Below are positions 15,870 through 24,717 of a DNA stretch of 64,000 nucleotides, piece by piece. Every line of letters begins with the position of its first letter. Position 1 is the stretch's first letter. Position numbers and translations under genes: made by a program. This stretch comes from Treponema sp. (GTDB lineage Bacteria > Spirochaetota > Spirochaetia > Treponematales > Treponemataceae), in the NCBI GenBank assembly GCA_024693715.1, contig JAILKS010000074.1, positions 1-64,000 of the forward strand, written 5' to 3'. Below the pieces are notes generated by a model, which saw only the letters and a program-made list of their open reading frames with translations, did no database searches and was not told the DNA's origin.

Positions 15870-17240
15870 ATGAATATTATAAAAAAAATTATTCCGGTTT
15901 TATTTATCATATTCTCATTTGTTGTAATTAAGTTCAGGTCAGTTCCGACAGGTCATATCTGGAACGATTATACTGTCCTTTATGTCGAAGATTCCTGTGA
16001 TGATGCGGAAATCTCTTCTGTTTTTGATTCACTTGAAATCTCTGATTATGTTAGTGCAGATAATCAGCTTCTTCCGATAGAAATATCAAAAAATTCACCT
16101 GAAGAAGCAATGCTTCGTTTAAATATCAATTCTTCGGAAAATGAATATCTTAAAAAACGAATGAATTATTTTTACGATGCTTCGAAAAAATACAGGCTTT
16201 ATTATGTTCCCGACAGATTCAATGATAAATTAAATCAGTGCATTTCGATTCTTGAACAGAAAGATATTTATGCGGGAGTAGATTCTTCCCTTTCATTCCC
16301 ATTCATACTTCCGGTTCTTGGAATTGCCGCTTTTGTAATTCTTCTTTTGTGTTCAAAAAACAGAATTGTTTTTGCAGTAAGCTCAATTCCTTTTGTCCTT
16401 TATATTTTCTGTAATCCATTTTATTCATGTGCTGCGGCATCTTTTCTGCTTATGCTTGTAGTTTTCTTTATTTCGAATTTATGGAGAAGGGAGGGCTTTG
16501 TAAAAGTTCTTCTGACAGATTATAAAAACTATGTTTTAATTCTTCTGGCCTTGATTGCCGCTTTTTCGAATTCAGGACTTTCCGGCTTATTGTTTATGCT
16601 CAGCATCGCATCTTCTTTTGCCGCTCTTTTTTATTTTAATATCCGTGAAAGCATTATAGAAAGCAGACAGGTATATAAATATCTTATGATTCGTACTGCA
16701 GATAAAATCAGTCCTTATGCCGGTAAAGGACCTGTTGTCCTTGTTTCGCTTATGCTTTGTATTTTTTCGATTTTTGCTTATTTTCTGATTTTTTCTTCTG
16801 ATAATATCCGCGGACATTTTGCAAAGATTCTTCTTCCGGGTTCATCTGTCGTAAAATCTGATGCATTTCCTGAACTGACAGATTATACGCGCTGGACTTT
16901 TGATGTAATTACAAAGCCTCTTGTTTCAGTTAATAAAAATACAGATAAAAACAAAGTTGTTTATCCTCGTTTTGTAAGGGAAGATAATCTTATTAAACAG
17001 GTAGATTATACATTAATTTATGATGATACATATAAAAATACAGTTTTAGATTCAATAAATAATCTTGGATTTGAATCCATTGAAAAAGTAGTAAAGATTC
17101 AGGGACATGATTTTAAGTGCGGTTATACAAGTGCCAGTAATTTTCATGTAAGCGTGTTCAGTGTTATCTGCATCATCCTTTGTTTTTCTTCATTGCTTTT
17201 TCTTTTTATTTCAATAAATAAAAAAGGTGGTAAAAAATGA
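15870..17240 (+). CDS. Unknown membrane protein coupled to the rnf operon
   Basis: 456 residues. One membrane segment at residues 5-22, an exported domain of about 125 residues starting after it (YTVLYVEDSCDDAEISSVFD onward), then about five to seven membrane segments between 147 and 325, a second exported domain of about 95 residues (LPGSSVVKSDAFPELTDYTR to the DFKCGYTSA region), and a last membrane segment near the C-terminus. Two large outside domains between membrane segments resemble the topology of FtsX/MacB-type permeases, but I see no diagnostic motif. The stop overlaps the rnfC start by four bases (ATGA), so translation is coupled. An Rnf-associated function is inferred only from this. 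Confidence 0.7.
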   Translation: MNIIKKIIPVLFIIFSFVVIKFRSVPTGHIWNDYTVLYVEDSCDDAEISSVFDSLEISDYVSADNQLLPIEISKNSPEEAMLRLNINSSENEYLKKRMNYFYDASKKYRLYYVPDRFNDKLNQCISILEQKDIYAGVDSSLSFPFILPVLGIAAFVILLLCSKNRIVFAVSSIPFVLYIFCNPFYSCAAASFLLMLVVFFISNLWRREGFVKVLLTDYKNYVLILLALIAAFSNSGLSGLLFMLSIASSFAALFYFNIRESIIESRQVYKYLMIRTADKISPYAGKGPVVLVSLMLCIFSIFAYFLIFSSDNIRGHFAKILLPGSSVVKSDAFPELTDYTRWTFDVITKPLVSVNKNTDKNKVVYPRFVREDNLIKQVDYTLIYDDTYKNTVLDSINNLGFESIEKVVKIQGHDFKCGYTSASNFHVSVFSVICIILCFSSLLFLFISINKKGGKK

Positions 17241-18550
17241 CTACATTGCAAGGTCCTTTAACTACAGTCAAAAAATACAGCCACACGGAAAATGCCTTTT
17301 TGCCGAAAACAGTTACCGTTCCTTTATCGCAGGAAAAGAACTGTGTTTGCCGTTGTCTTGTAAAACCAGGTGACTTTATTAATGAAGGTGATATTATTGC
17401 CCGTCCGTCCGCTGTTGAAGGCTTTAAAGGAGTTATCCATTCTCCAATACCTGGAAAAGTTCTTGATATTATTTCGACTTATTGTCCGAATGGTAATCTT
17501 GAAAATGCTGTCAGAATCAGATTGCAGGGATCGTTTTCATATCTTGGAAAACAGATTTCTAAAAAGGACTGGACTGATTTTTCTTCAAGTGCTCTTATAA
17601 GCAAAATATCTGAATATGGAATTATAAATACATTTTTAACTTATGAGCCGCTTAGTCTTGGTGATCAGCTTAAAAATCAGTTGAAGAAGAAAAACAGAAA
17701 ACTCATAATCCGTCTTTATGATGAAGATAAGATGCGTATATCAGATTCTCTTTATACAAAATTCTTTCTTGAAGAAATAATTGTCGGTGCAAAAATTACC
17801 GCGAAAGCGCTTGAAGCAGATAATGTTATTTTTGCTGTTGATGATGGACTTGATAAATCGATTATCGAAAAAATATCAGCAGTAGAGAATAGTCAGATTC
17901 TTCAGATTAATGCAAACAAATATCCTTCAGGCTTTAAGCGGGAGCTTCGAATTTATTTTAATAAAATGTTTAAGAAAACTTCAGGCATTTCAATTTCTGA
18001 AAATGATTTGTTTGTCGATTCGTGTACAATGTTTGAGGTTTATAAAGGGATTGTAAATGGTATTCCAAGCATAAGTAAATATATTCATGTTTCAGGTCCG
18101 TGTCTTAAAACAGAAGCCTTTTTGAATATTAAGCTTGGATTTTCGATTAAGGATATCGTTGCACAAATGGGTGGCTTTGTAAAACAGCCTGCTTTGATTG
18201 TCATAAACGGACTTATCTGCGGTTATACAATCGGCAGTCTTGATATTCCTGTTACTAAATATGTAAAATCTATTGAGTTTCTTACGGAATTCAGAACGAC
18301 AGATTATCATACATATTCATGTGTCAATTGCGGAAATTGCCGTGTAATTTGTCCTGTAAAAATTTCTCCTGATATTTTATATACTCATATGACAAAAAGA
18401 CGTAATATCTCAGAAAATTTTATAAATTCTTCATTACTGTGTACAGAATGCGGTTTATGCAATACTGTATGTCCTTCGCGTCTGCCGCTTTGTCAGACAA
18501 TTTCTGTATTAAATGAACAGTTAAAGGAAAAGCAAAATGAAAAACAATGA
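17237..18550 (+). CDS. rnfC: Electron transport complex subunit RnfC
   Basis: 437 residues. The N-terminal barrel-sandwich region (VPLSQEKNCVCRCLVKPGD, then GVIHSPIPGKVLDI) and the middle NADH/FMN-binding region resemble RnfC/NqrF-type proteins. Two [4Fe-4S] motifs follow: CVNCGNCRVICP near residue 361 and CTECGLCNTVCP from C402. RnfC is the peripheral subunit that exchanges electrons with NAD(H) while the complex moves Na+ or H+. The glycine-rich NADH loop of textbook RnfC is not obvious. Overlaps the preceding unknown gene by four bases and rnfD by fourteen. First of six genes in the order C-D-G-E-A-B. Confidence 0.88.
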   Translation: MTTLQGPLTTVKKYSHTENAFLPKTVTVPLSQEKNCVCRCLVKPGDFINEGDIIARPSAVEGFKGVIHSPIPGKVLDIISTYCPNGNLENAVRIRLQGSFSYLGKQISKKDWTDFSSSALISKISEYGIINTFLTYEPLSLGDQLKNQLKKKNRKLIIRLYDEDKMRISDSLYTKFFLEEIIVGAKITAKALEADNVIFAVDDGLDKSIIEKISAVENSQILQINANKYPSGFKRELRIYFNKMFKKTSGISISENDLFVDSCTMFEVYKGIVNGIPSISKYIHVSGPCLKTEAFLNIKLGFSIKDIVAQMGGFVKQPALIVINGLICGYTIGSLDIPVTKYVKSIEFLTEFRTTDYHTYSCVNCGNCRVICPVKISPDILYTHMTKRRNISENFINSSLLCTECGLCNTVCPSRLPLCQTISVLNEQLKEKQNEKQ

Positions 18551-19637
18551 TATTGAATACAAAATTAAAAATACACCGGTTTTGATGAAGCCTTATTTTT
18601 TCTCTATACCGTCAATTTCTGCGGTATCAATTAAGATTCTGATTCTTCTTGGAATTCAGATTCTTCTTTTGATTTTTACTAAAAGCTACAGCGCTCTATT
18701 TGTAATCCTTTCATCAACACTTGGTGCAACAATTGCAGCCTTAATTAATTATGCGTTTCAGAAAGTTCAGCCATTTACGATTATGACTGTAATGATTCAG
18801 GGCGTACTTATAGGAATGCTTTTACCGGAAACTTATCCGCCGGTCACTGTTTTTTTCATTGCCTTTACAATTCTTGTAATTGAAAAATATCTTTTCGTAA
18901 ATTGTGTAAACTCGTGGATTAATGTAGTATGCGTTGCTGTTATAATCGCATATTTTATCGGTCAATCCTTTTTTCCGGGTTTTATCGTAACAAACGATTT
19001 GTTCCCGGTAAAAAATGCATCTTTATATTTAATTCAGAACGGAAGTTTTCCAACTTATTCCTTTGATTCTTCTGTTACAGAATTTCTGAACAATTCAATT
19101 TTCAACTGGGTAAAGGTAACTTTACCAAATGGCTTTGTTTCATTTTTGTGGGATACTCATTCTCTTATTCCTGCTTTCAGATTTAATATTGTTACCATAT
19201 TGTCTTCGATTGTTCTTTTTTGTGACGGTGGCATTTCTCCATTAATTCCGGGAATCTTTATCGGTGTATATGCAGTTCTTGTAAGATTGTTTTTCCCTGC
19301 ATTAAATGGCGGACTTCTTAATACCGGTGATATTATTCTTGCAATCGGTACAAGCGGAACAATTTTCTGTTCAGTTTTCCTTTTACAATGGTTTGGAACT
19401 CATCCTATTACTCTTACCGGTAAAATTCTATTTGCGGTGATTTCAGGAGTTATTGCATTTTTAATCGTAGGATGCGGTACTTCACCAATCGGTATGATTT
19501 ATACGATAGTTATTTCAAATATTCTGAATCTTTTAATTCGTGTAGTTGAAGAAAAAAATAATGTGCTTAGATTATCTAAGCTTGTTAATACTGAATTATT
19601 TGCAGAAAGAGAAACTCAAAATAAGGATAATGAATAA
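18537..19637 (+). CDS. rnfD: Electron transport complex subunit RnfD (NqrB family)
   Basis: 366 residues with about nine to ten membrane segments. The end (LIVGCGTSPIGMIYTIVISN) and GGISPLIPGIFIGVYAVLVR resemble NqrB/RnfD proteins. In those proteins a Thr in an SGAT-type motif carries covalent FMN; here the corresponding region reads WDTHSLIPAFRFN and lacks that sequon. Translation is coupled to rnfC through a 14-base overlap. The subunit would carry electrons and ions across the inner membrane. Confidence 0.85.
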   Translation: MKNNDIEYKIKNTPVLMKPYFFSIPSISAVSIKILILLGIQILLLIFTKSYSALFVILSSTLGATIAALINYAFQKVQPFTIMTVMIQGVLIGMLLPETYPPVTVFFIAFTILVIEKYLFVNCVNSWINVVCVAVIIAYFIGQSFFPGFIVTNDLFPVKNASLYLIQNGSFPTYSFDSSVTEFLNNSIFNWVKVTLPNGFVSFLWDTHSLIPAFRFNIVTILSSIVLFCDGGISPLIPGIFIGVYAVLVRLFFPALNGGLLNTGDIILAIGTSGTIFCSVFLLQWFGTHPITLTGKILFAVISGVIAFLIVGCGTSPIGMIYTIVISNILNLLIRVVEEKNNVLRLSKLVNTELFAERETQNKDNE

Positions 19638-19639
19638 TT

Positions 19640-20095
19640 ATGGAAAATGAAAATGTAAAATCCGGTTCAATATTAAAAAGCTATGGAATTCTCATCCTGG
19701 TACTTCTTTTGATTTTTACAGTTTTGATTTATTTAATTTCAATTTCTAAAAAATCATGGGAAGCAGGGCTTAGAACTTGTGTAGAAAAAGTTCTGAATGA
19801 AAAATATGGCGATGAGTGGACTGTCGGCGAATTTGTTGAAATTGAAAATCCGATTTCAGTAAATTCAGCCTGCTATAAAATAAAGAATTCAGAAGGTGTA
19901 AATGGTCGTGCAGTGATTATAAAAATTGCGACCTATTACGGACCTGCAAGCGCTGTTTATATCAGCACAGGGGAAAATGTCAGCTTTGTCGGTTTTTCTT
20001 CATTGCATGGAAGAATCGCAGAAACGATGCTGAGCAATAAGAAAGATAAGAAGATTCTTTACTGGCAGGATAAAATTCCTCAGATAATAAAATAG
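19640..20095 (+). CDS. rnfG: Short RnfG-like subunit without flavinylation motif
   Basis: 151 residues: one N-terminal membrane segment (about 10-30) and an exported domain. It sits exactly where rnfG lies in rnfCDGEAB operons. Typical RnfG is about 200 residues with a periplasmic FMN-binding domain and an SGAT-x-S/T sequon for covalent FMN. Here the matching region appears to be VYISTGENVSFVGFSSLHGR, with no such sequon, and the domain is shorter. The name is given from position, topology and weak similarity only. Two bases separate it from rnfD. Confidence 0.6.
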   Translation: MENENVKSGSILKSYGILILVLLLIFTVLIYLISISKKSWEAGLRTCVEKVLNEKYGDEWTVGEFVEIENPISVNSACYKIKNSEGVNGRAVIIKIATYYGPASAVYISTGENVSFVGFSSLHGRIAETMLSNKKDKKILYWQDKIPQIIK

Positions 20096-20104
20096 GGTAG
20101 TGAA

Positions 20105-20794
20105 ATGAAAAGACGATCTATATATGTATTTATAACGGCAGCTCTTGCAATTTTAATTCCTGCACCCGGAAGGTTTGTTTATGGATTAACGTTGCTTATA
20201 GAAGTTATGTTTATTCTTCTTTTTGGCTCTTTGATGAATAATTTAATAAAAAAATTAAAGCTTGAATCCCTCGAAAAATTTTTTACGCTTCTTTTTGTGA
20301 TAAGCGGAACAATTTTTTTCCGTCAGCTTATGATTTTATTTCAGCCTGAGGTTGTATTAAATCTTGGATTTATGATTTATATTGTACCGGTTTCTCTTTA
20401 TACAATTGGTTATGTTTTTGCATATCCTGATTATAAGCTTTCTTTGAAAATGAAATTTATTTTTCTGCATTCAACTACATATACTGTGTTTGCTTTATTT
20501 ATTTTCCTGATAAGGGATATTCTTGGTTATGGAACTTTTACTTTCTTTGGTCCTAATCATCAGATTCTAGAAATTATTATTTTCCCGGCAGATAAAGTAA
20601 GACTAATGTCATTTCTTGCTTCCATCCCAGGATGTTTTATTTTCTGTTCATGCATGCTCTTTATTCACGTAACTTTCAGATATAAATATAATATTTATCG
20701 TAATGCGGAACTGCTTGAGCCTGCAGCAGAAAAATCTGAAGATAAAACAGAAAAAAATGAAAAGAAAGAAAATGCAAAGGAGGTTAAAGAATGA
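20105..20794 (+). CDS. rnfE: RnfE-like membrane subunit
   Basis: 229 residues with about six membrane segments and a charged Lys/Glu tail (residues about 205-229) on the cytoplasmic side. IRDILGYGTFTFFG resembles the RELLG-G-GTLF element of RnfE/NqrD. It is highly divergent, so the name depends partly on its place between the rnfG-like and rnfA-like genes. RnfE and RnfA form an antiparallel pair in the membrane core around an iron-sulphur centre; I did not find a clearly placed conserved Cys. Overlaps the next gene by four bases. Confidence 0.62.
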   Translation: MKRRSIYVFITAALAILIPAPGRFVYGLTLLIEVMFILLFGSLMNNLIKKLKLESLEKFFTLLFVISGTIFFRQLMILFQPEVVLNLGFMIYIVPVSLYTIGYVFAYPDYKLSLKMKFIFLHSTTYTVFALFIFLIRDILGYGTFTFFGPNHQILEIIIFPADKVRLMSFLASIPGCFIFCSCMLFIHVTFRYKYNIYRNAELLEPAAEKSEDKTEKNEKKENAKEVKE

Positions 20795-21351
20795 TTTTTC
20801 TAAATACATTTTTATATTATTTATGCTTTGCCTCTGCTGTTCTTGTCTATGGTGTTGGAATTGATAAAACAATGCAGGTTGCATATTTAAAGGAAAGACA
20901 TTTTTCTTTGTTTTTCAAAATGTTTTTTGTAATCTTTATCACATCAATCATTTCCTGGGTTGTAACAGTCAAACTTCTTATTCCGATTGGAATGAATGAA
21001 TTATTTCCGCTTGTTGCCTTTTTAATCTTTTCATGTATTTCAACCTTAGTTGAAGGCATTTACAGGGCTTCTTCCGGAAAATCAAATACAGAATTTATTT
21101 TTTCATTTCTCATAGTTTTATTAACTGTTTCTGAAAGTATTTCAATTCCAGATACAATTATTATTTCTTTAAGCTGTATTGCATCTCTTATCGTACTCAT
21201 ACCTATAGTTTATTCATACAGGGTAAGAATTCTCGCAGATGAAGATAATATTGAAAAATATTTATGCAGACTCTTCCTTTTCCTTGGTATTCTTATCCTT
21301 ATGATTTCTGTCTGGGATGTAATCTGGAAGAATCCGGAGGTAATTCAATGA
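20791..21351 (+). CDS. rnfA: RnfA-like membrane subunit
   Basis: 186 residues with five to six membrane segments. Length and segment spacing fit RnfA/NqrE (about 190 residues); the start region AVLVYGVGIDKTMQVAYLKE falls where RnfA has the conserved FLGVC/G-S-x2-K segment, but the usual Cys there is missing. Name based mainly on position between the rnfE-like gene and rnfB. Overlaps both neighbours by four bases, so stoichiometric production is likely. Confidence 0.6.
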   Translation: MIFLNTFLYYLCFASAVLVYGVGIDKTMQVAYLKERHFSLFFKMFFVIFITSIISWVVTVKLLIPIGMNELFPLVAFLIFSCISTLVEGIYRASSGKSNTEFIFSFLIVLLTVSESISIPDTIIISLSCIASLIVLIPIVYSYRVRILADEDNIEKYLCRLFLFLGILILMISVWDVIWKNPEVIQ

Positions 21352-21959
21352 TTCTGATGATTGTTTTTATTATTCTGATTGTTTTAGTGACATCTGTTTT
21401 TATTGTACTTAATTCGTCTAAGTTTTTTAATAAGACTGAAGATAAGAAAAATCCTAAGGAAGATTTGCTTGTTTCAGATAATGAAATAGATTTTATTTCT
21501 CCAAGCGTTCCAAAAGTAGATATTACCGAAAAACGAGCGATGGTAATGTGCAACTGCCATAAGGAATTTAAGGTAACCCGTTCCCTGTTCAATAAAGAGC
21601 ATACATGCTTTATGATAAATTCAGATAACGGTACCGGAACAGACTGTAAGTTTTCATGTATAGGTCTTGGTGACTGTGCAAGAGTTTGTCCACAACAGGC
21701 AATCAATATCATAAATAACACTGCAGTAATTACGAATCTATGTATAGGCTGCGGAAAATGTATTGATGTTTGTCCTCTTCATATTATTCAGCTTATTTCC
21801 AGAAATAAAGAGATTGTAGTTAAGTGTGGCAATCAGGAATGTGAGCCTACAAGCTGTTCTACAATTCTTAAGGAAGAAAAAGTTGAATGGCCTGGAAAAA
21901 AAGACTTTAAAATCTGGAGATTTTGTTATAAAATATTCAGAGGAATCATTAAGAGTTAA
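21348..21959 (+). CDS. rnfB: Electron transport complex subunit RnfB
   Basis: 203 residues from ATG 21348, which overlaps the rnfA-like stop; an earlier in-frame start at 21264 would lie inside rnfA and lacks a ribosome binding site. An N-terminal membrane anchor (1-22) is followed by a linker, then MVMCNCH, CKFSCIGLGDCARVCP and CIGCGKCIDVCP, the last two being ferredoxin-type [4Fe-4S] motifs. The IGLGDC segment is characteristic of RnfB. RnfB takes electrons from ferredoxin. It is shorter than clostridial RnfB, with fewer N-terminal Cys. Last gene of the operon. Confidence 0.85.
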   Translation: MILMIVFIILIVLVTSVFIVLNSSKFFNKTEDKKNPKEDLLVSDNEIDFISPSVPKVDITEKRAMVMCNCHKEFKVTRSLFNKEHTCFMINSDNGTGTDCKFSCIGLGDCARVCPQQAINIINNTAVITNLCIGCGKCIDVCPLHIIQLISRNKEIVVKCGNQECEPTSCSTILKEEKVEWPGKKDFKIWRFCYKIFRGIIKS

Positions 21960-22031
21960 TCGTTTTAATTTTTAAAATGTAGTAAAAGGAGAATAAACGG
22001 TATTTGGGTGGGGAAGCCGTATTCGTAATTC

Positions 22032-24041
22032 ATGAATTCGATATACGTTTGCTTCAGTTTGAAATCTGCCTCTTTTCGTTCGGATGCGAATGAATTATTA
22101 GAGAAGGATTATCAGACTGTATATAAACCAGTTACCAGATTTCTTTATTCTCATCCTGATTTTAATTTTTCATTTCAGTTTTCAGGAAACCAGATCAATT
22201 ATTTTAAAAAACGAAAAAATGAATTTATAACTATATGCAGACAGCTTGTTGAGCGTGATCAGGTAGAAATACTTGGCGGAGGATATTATGATCCTGTATT
22301 CCCGCTTTTAAGTCCCGTTGACTGTAATGGTCAGATTGATATGCTTTCTGCAGAAATCAGGCCATGCTTTGGTAAACGTCCACGTGGTATTTCTTTATTT
22401 GCAGACTGCTGGGATTCATCTTTAGTAAATCCTTTACAGACCTGCGGTATAGAATATGTGCTTCTTGATTCTACAAGTGTTCCTCAGCAAAAAAGAAAAT
22501 TTCTTCCGCTTATAATGTCAAATCTTGGTAAGTCTGTTGAAATCTTTCCGTGTTATGATTCATTCAGACCTGAAAAAGAAACTACGGCAAAAGAATTTGT
22601 GCTTACCGTTACAAGAAATGTAGAAAAAATAGAAAAAAAAGATAAATATTTCCAAACTGTTCCTGAAAGAATTGTAAATATCAATCTTACACATCAGCAG
22701 ATGCTTGAGCTAATTGATTCAAAATTCTTTGAAAATCTTGATAAGTATCTTAAGAATAATCCAAACTGCAGAATTAAAACCATAACACCTTTTGGATATA
22801 AAAAGCTTGATAATGTTAAGGTTCCGGCTTACATTCCATGCGGTATAAATGGTCAGATTGCAAAATTTATTCCAAGCGCCTATACATATACGATTTTAAA
22901 TAATAACAACAATTATAATGTTTATGATTTTATGGAAACATATCCGCGCTGTCATTCTTTGTTAAACAGAATTGTATATATGACTATGCTCATCAATCAA
23001 TATAAGAATGATAAGATGAGGAAAAAAGCAGCACGTGAAAAATTGTGGCAGGCACAGAATGGTTTTGGTTTAATATGTACACAGGACGGTTCTTTTTCTA
23101 CCTCGAAGGACAGACAGCAGTCATATAAATATCTGATGGAAGCGGAAAAAATCCTTCGTGAAGACGGAAATTTTAAAGAAACCATTTCATCCTTTGATTA
23201 TAACGGAGATGGAATTAATGAATATATTCTTCGCATGAATAATTATTTTTCATACATATCACTCGTGGGCGGTGCAATTCAGGAGCTTGAGATTTTGAAA
23301 AATACTGGAAATTATGCAGATAATCTTTCCAGAATTCTTGAGTTTGATGGTTGTAAGGATGATTATGAACGGGGAATATTTATTGATCACATTTTAAGTG
23401 AAGAGCAGTATCAGAATTATATTGACGGTGCTCCTTCGGGCAATGGAATTTTCTCAAAGGTTAAATATTCAGAATTAAAATTTTCACAATCACACAGGGA
23501 AATTACTTTATTTGCAAATGCGGTATATGGTTCTCTTAAACAGAAAATCTATTTGAGAAAAAAATATATCATCAATTCAGACGGAATGAATATTCAGTAT
23601 ATTCTTCGAAATGAAAGTGACAGAAAATTAAAAATAAAATTTGGAGTTGAATCTAATTTTTCTCATACATGCTTTGAACAGGAAAATCTTTCGTATTACG
23701 ATTTAGAGGTCGTTGATAATGAAGGCATTATTGACATTGATACAAAAAAATCTGTAAGGCAGCTTCTTAATAAAGGTAAGCTTCAGAATGTTGAGGCAAT
23801 CAGGCTGACAGATGAAAAAAGCGGGGTTTCATTCGGACTTGAGCCAAACGAGGATGCACAGTTCTTCTACATGCCTTTGATTTTTAAGCGACCTGTTTCA
23901 AAATCAATTTATGAGCTGAAAAATTGTCACATGTCTTTTGTAAATACATTTTTCTGGGATGTAAATCTTGAGCCTGGAATGGAAACAGAAAAAACGTTGA
24001 ATTTTACAATCATGAATGTTCAGAAAAATAAAAAAAGATAG
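22032..24041 (+). CDS. GH57-like protein with DUF1925/DUF1926 regions, probably inactive
   Basis: 669 residues, no signal peptide. The fold of family GH57 4-alpha-glucanotransferase/alpha-amylase is recognisable: YKPVTRFLYSHPDFNFSFQF, QVEILGGGYYDPVFPLLSP (77-95), and GISLFADCWDSSLVNPLQTC. The DUF1926-like C-terminal beta region starts at SSFDYNGDGINEYILRMNNY. In active enzymes the third motif is WLTERVWEP with Glu as nucleophile; here the equivalent residue is A124. The usual N-terminal HxHxP motif is replaced by CFSLKSA, and the GDDGEKFG-type segment is not found. Likely a binding protein or altered enzyme. An in-frame TAA at 22026 fixes the ATG; its only purine-rich upstream segment (GGTGGGG) is distant. 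Confidence 0.72.
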   Translation: MNSIYVCFSLKSASFRSDANELLEKDYQTVYKPVTRFLYSHPDFNFSFQFSGNQINYFKKRKNEFITICRQLVERDQVEILGGGYYDPVFPLLSPVDCNGQIDMLSAEIRPCFGKRPRGISLFADCWDSSLVNPLQTCGIEYVLLDSTSVPQQKRKFLPLIMSNLGKSVEIFPCYDSFRPEKETTAKEFVLTVTRNVEKIEKKDKYFQTVPERIVNINLTHQQMLELIDSKFFENLDKYLKNNPNCRIKTITPFGYKKLDNVKVPAYIPCGINGQIAKFIPSAYTYTILNNNNNYNVYDFMETYPRCHSLLNRIVYMTMLINQYKNDKMRKKAAREKLWQAQNGFGLICTQDGSFSTSKDRQQSYKYLMEAEKILREDGNFKETISSFDYNGDGINEYILRMNNYFSYISLVGGAIQELEILKNTGNYADNLSRILEFDGCKDDYERGIFIDHILSEEQYQNYIDGAPSGNGIFSKVKYSELKFSQSHREITLFANAVYGSLKQKIYLRKKYIINSDGMNIQYILRNESDRKLKIKFGVESNFSHTCFEQENLSYYDLEVVDNEGIIDIDTKKSVRQLLNKGKLQNVEAIRLTDEKSGVSFGLEPNEDAQFFYMPLIFKRPVSKSIYELKNCHMSFVNTFFWDVNLEPGMETEKTLNFTIMNVQKNKKR

Positions 24042-24045
24042 AAAT

Positions 24046-24696
24046 ATGCAGGATAATTATTTAAAAAAAATATATACAAAGCTCTTTTTCCTTTTTCTTT
24101 TTGTAGTTTTCCTATTATTTGTACCGGCGGGCTCTTTTAAATACTGGAATGGTTATGTTGCTTTAATCATAATTTTTATACCGGTTGGTATTTTCATATA
24201 TCTTTTGTTTAACCAGAATCCATATCTTATAAAACAGAATTTTAATTTCAGAAAAATATTCCGCAAACAGGATTCTATTTTTAACATGATTATAATTGAC
24301 ATTGTTGCAGGTTTTTTAATGGCAGGGTTTGATTTCAGGTTTACGCTTACAAAAAATTACCCGGTCTGGATTTATATTCAGGCTTTTGTTATTTTTATAC
24401 TTGCTTATGTAATAGTCGGCTCTTCATTAAAAGAAAATAGATTTTTTACCAGAACTGTTTTTGATGCCGGTCTTTATGGAGTTGTTCGTCATCCTACTTA
24501 TTCAGCACTAATCCTGACTTTTTTATCCTTACCGCTCATCTTAGGTTCTTTATGGTCATTTTTGATATTTTTATTATTTCCTGTGCTCATTATTTTTAAA
24601 ATAAAAAAAGAAGAAAAAATTTTAAAGGAAGATATTTATGGTTATGCTGAATATATGAGTCGTGTAAAATATCGTCTTATTCCTTTTATCTGGTAA
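24046..24696 (+). CDS. Isoprenylcysteine carboxyl methyltransferase-family membrane protein
   Basis: 216 residues with about five membrane segments. The C-terminal half carries GLYGVVRHPTYSALILTFL and a following RVKYRLIPFIW, the SAM-binding signature of the ICMT/PEMT-like methyltransferase superfamily. Bacterial members often methylate lipids or small molecules; the substrate here is unknown. I chose ATG 24046, four bases after the preceding stop; an upstream ATG at 24016 lies inside the GH57-like gene and adds a charged stretch that looks unlike the family. The N-terminus from 24046 begins with a short basic segment then the first membrane helix. Confidence 0.78.
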   Translation: MQDNYLKKIYTKLFFLFLFVVFLLFVPAGSFKYWNGYVALIIIFIPVGIFIYLLFNQNPYLIKQNFNFRKIFRKQDSIFNMIIIDIVAGFLMAGFDFRFTLTKNYPVWIYIQAFVIFILAYVIVGSSLKENRFFTRTVFDAGLYGVVRHPTYSALILTFLSLPLILGSLWSFLIFLLFPVLIIFKIKKEEKILKEDIYGYAEYMSRVKYRLIPFIW

Positions 24697-24717
24697 AAAA
24701 AATATGGAGGTTTACCG

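Noticed and set aside
21264..21347. Earlier in-frame start for rnfB
   Set aside because: It lies within rnfA, has no ribosome binding site, and the extra residues are out of keeping with RnfB.
24016..24045. Earlier in-frame start for the ICMT-like gene
   Set aside because: It lies inside the GH57-like gene and adds a charged stretch before the first membrane helix.
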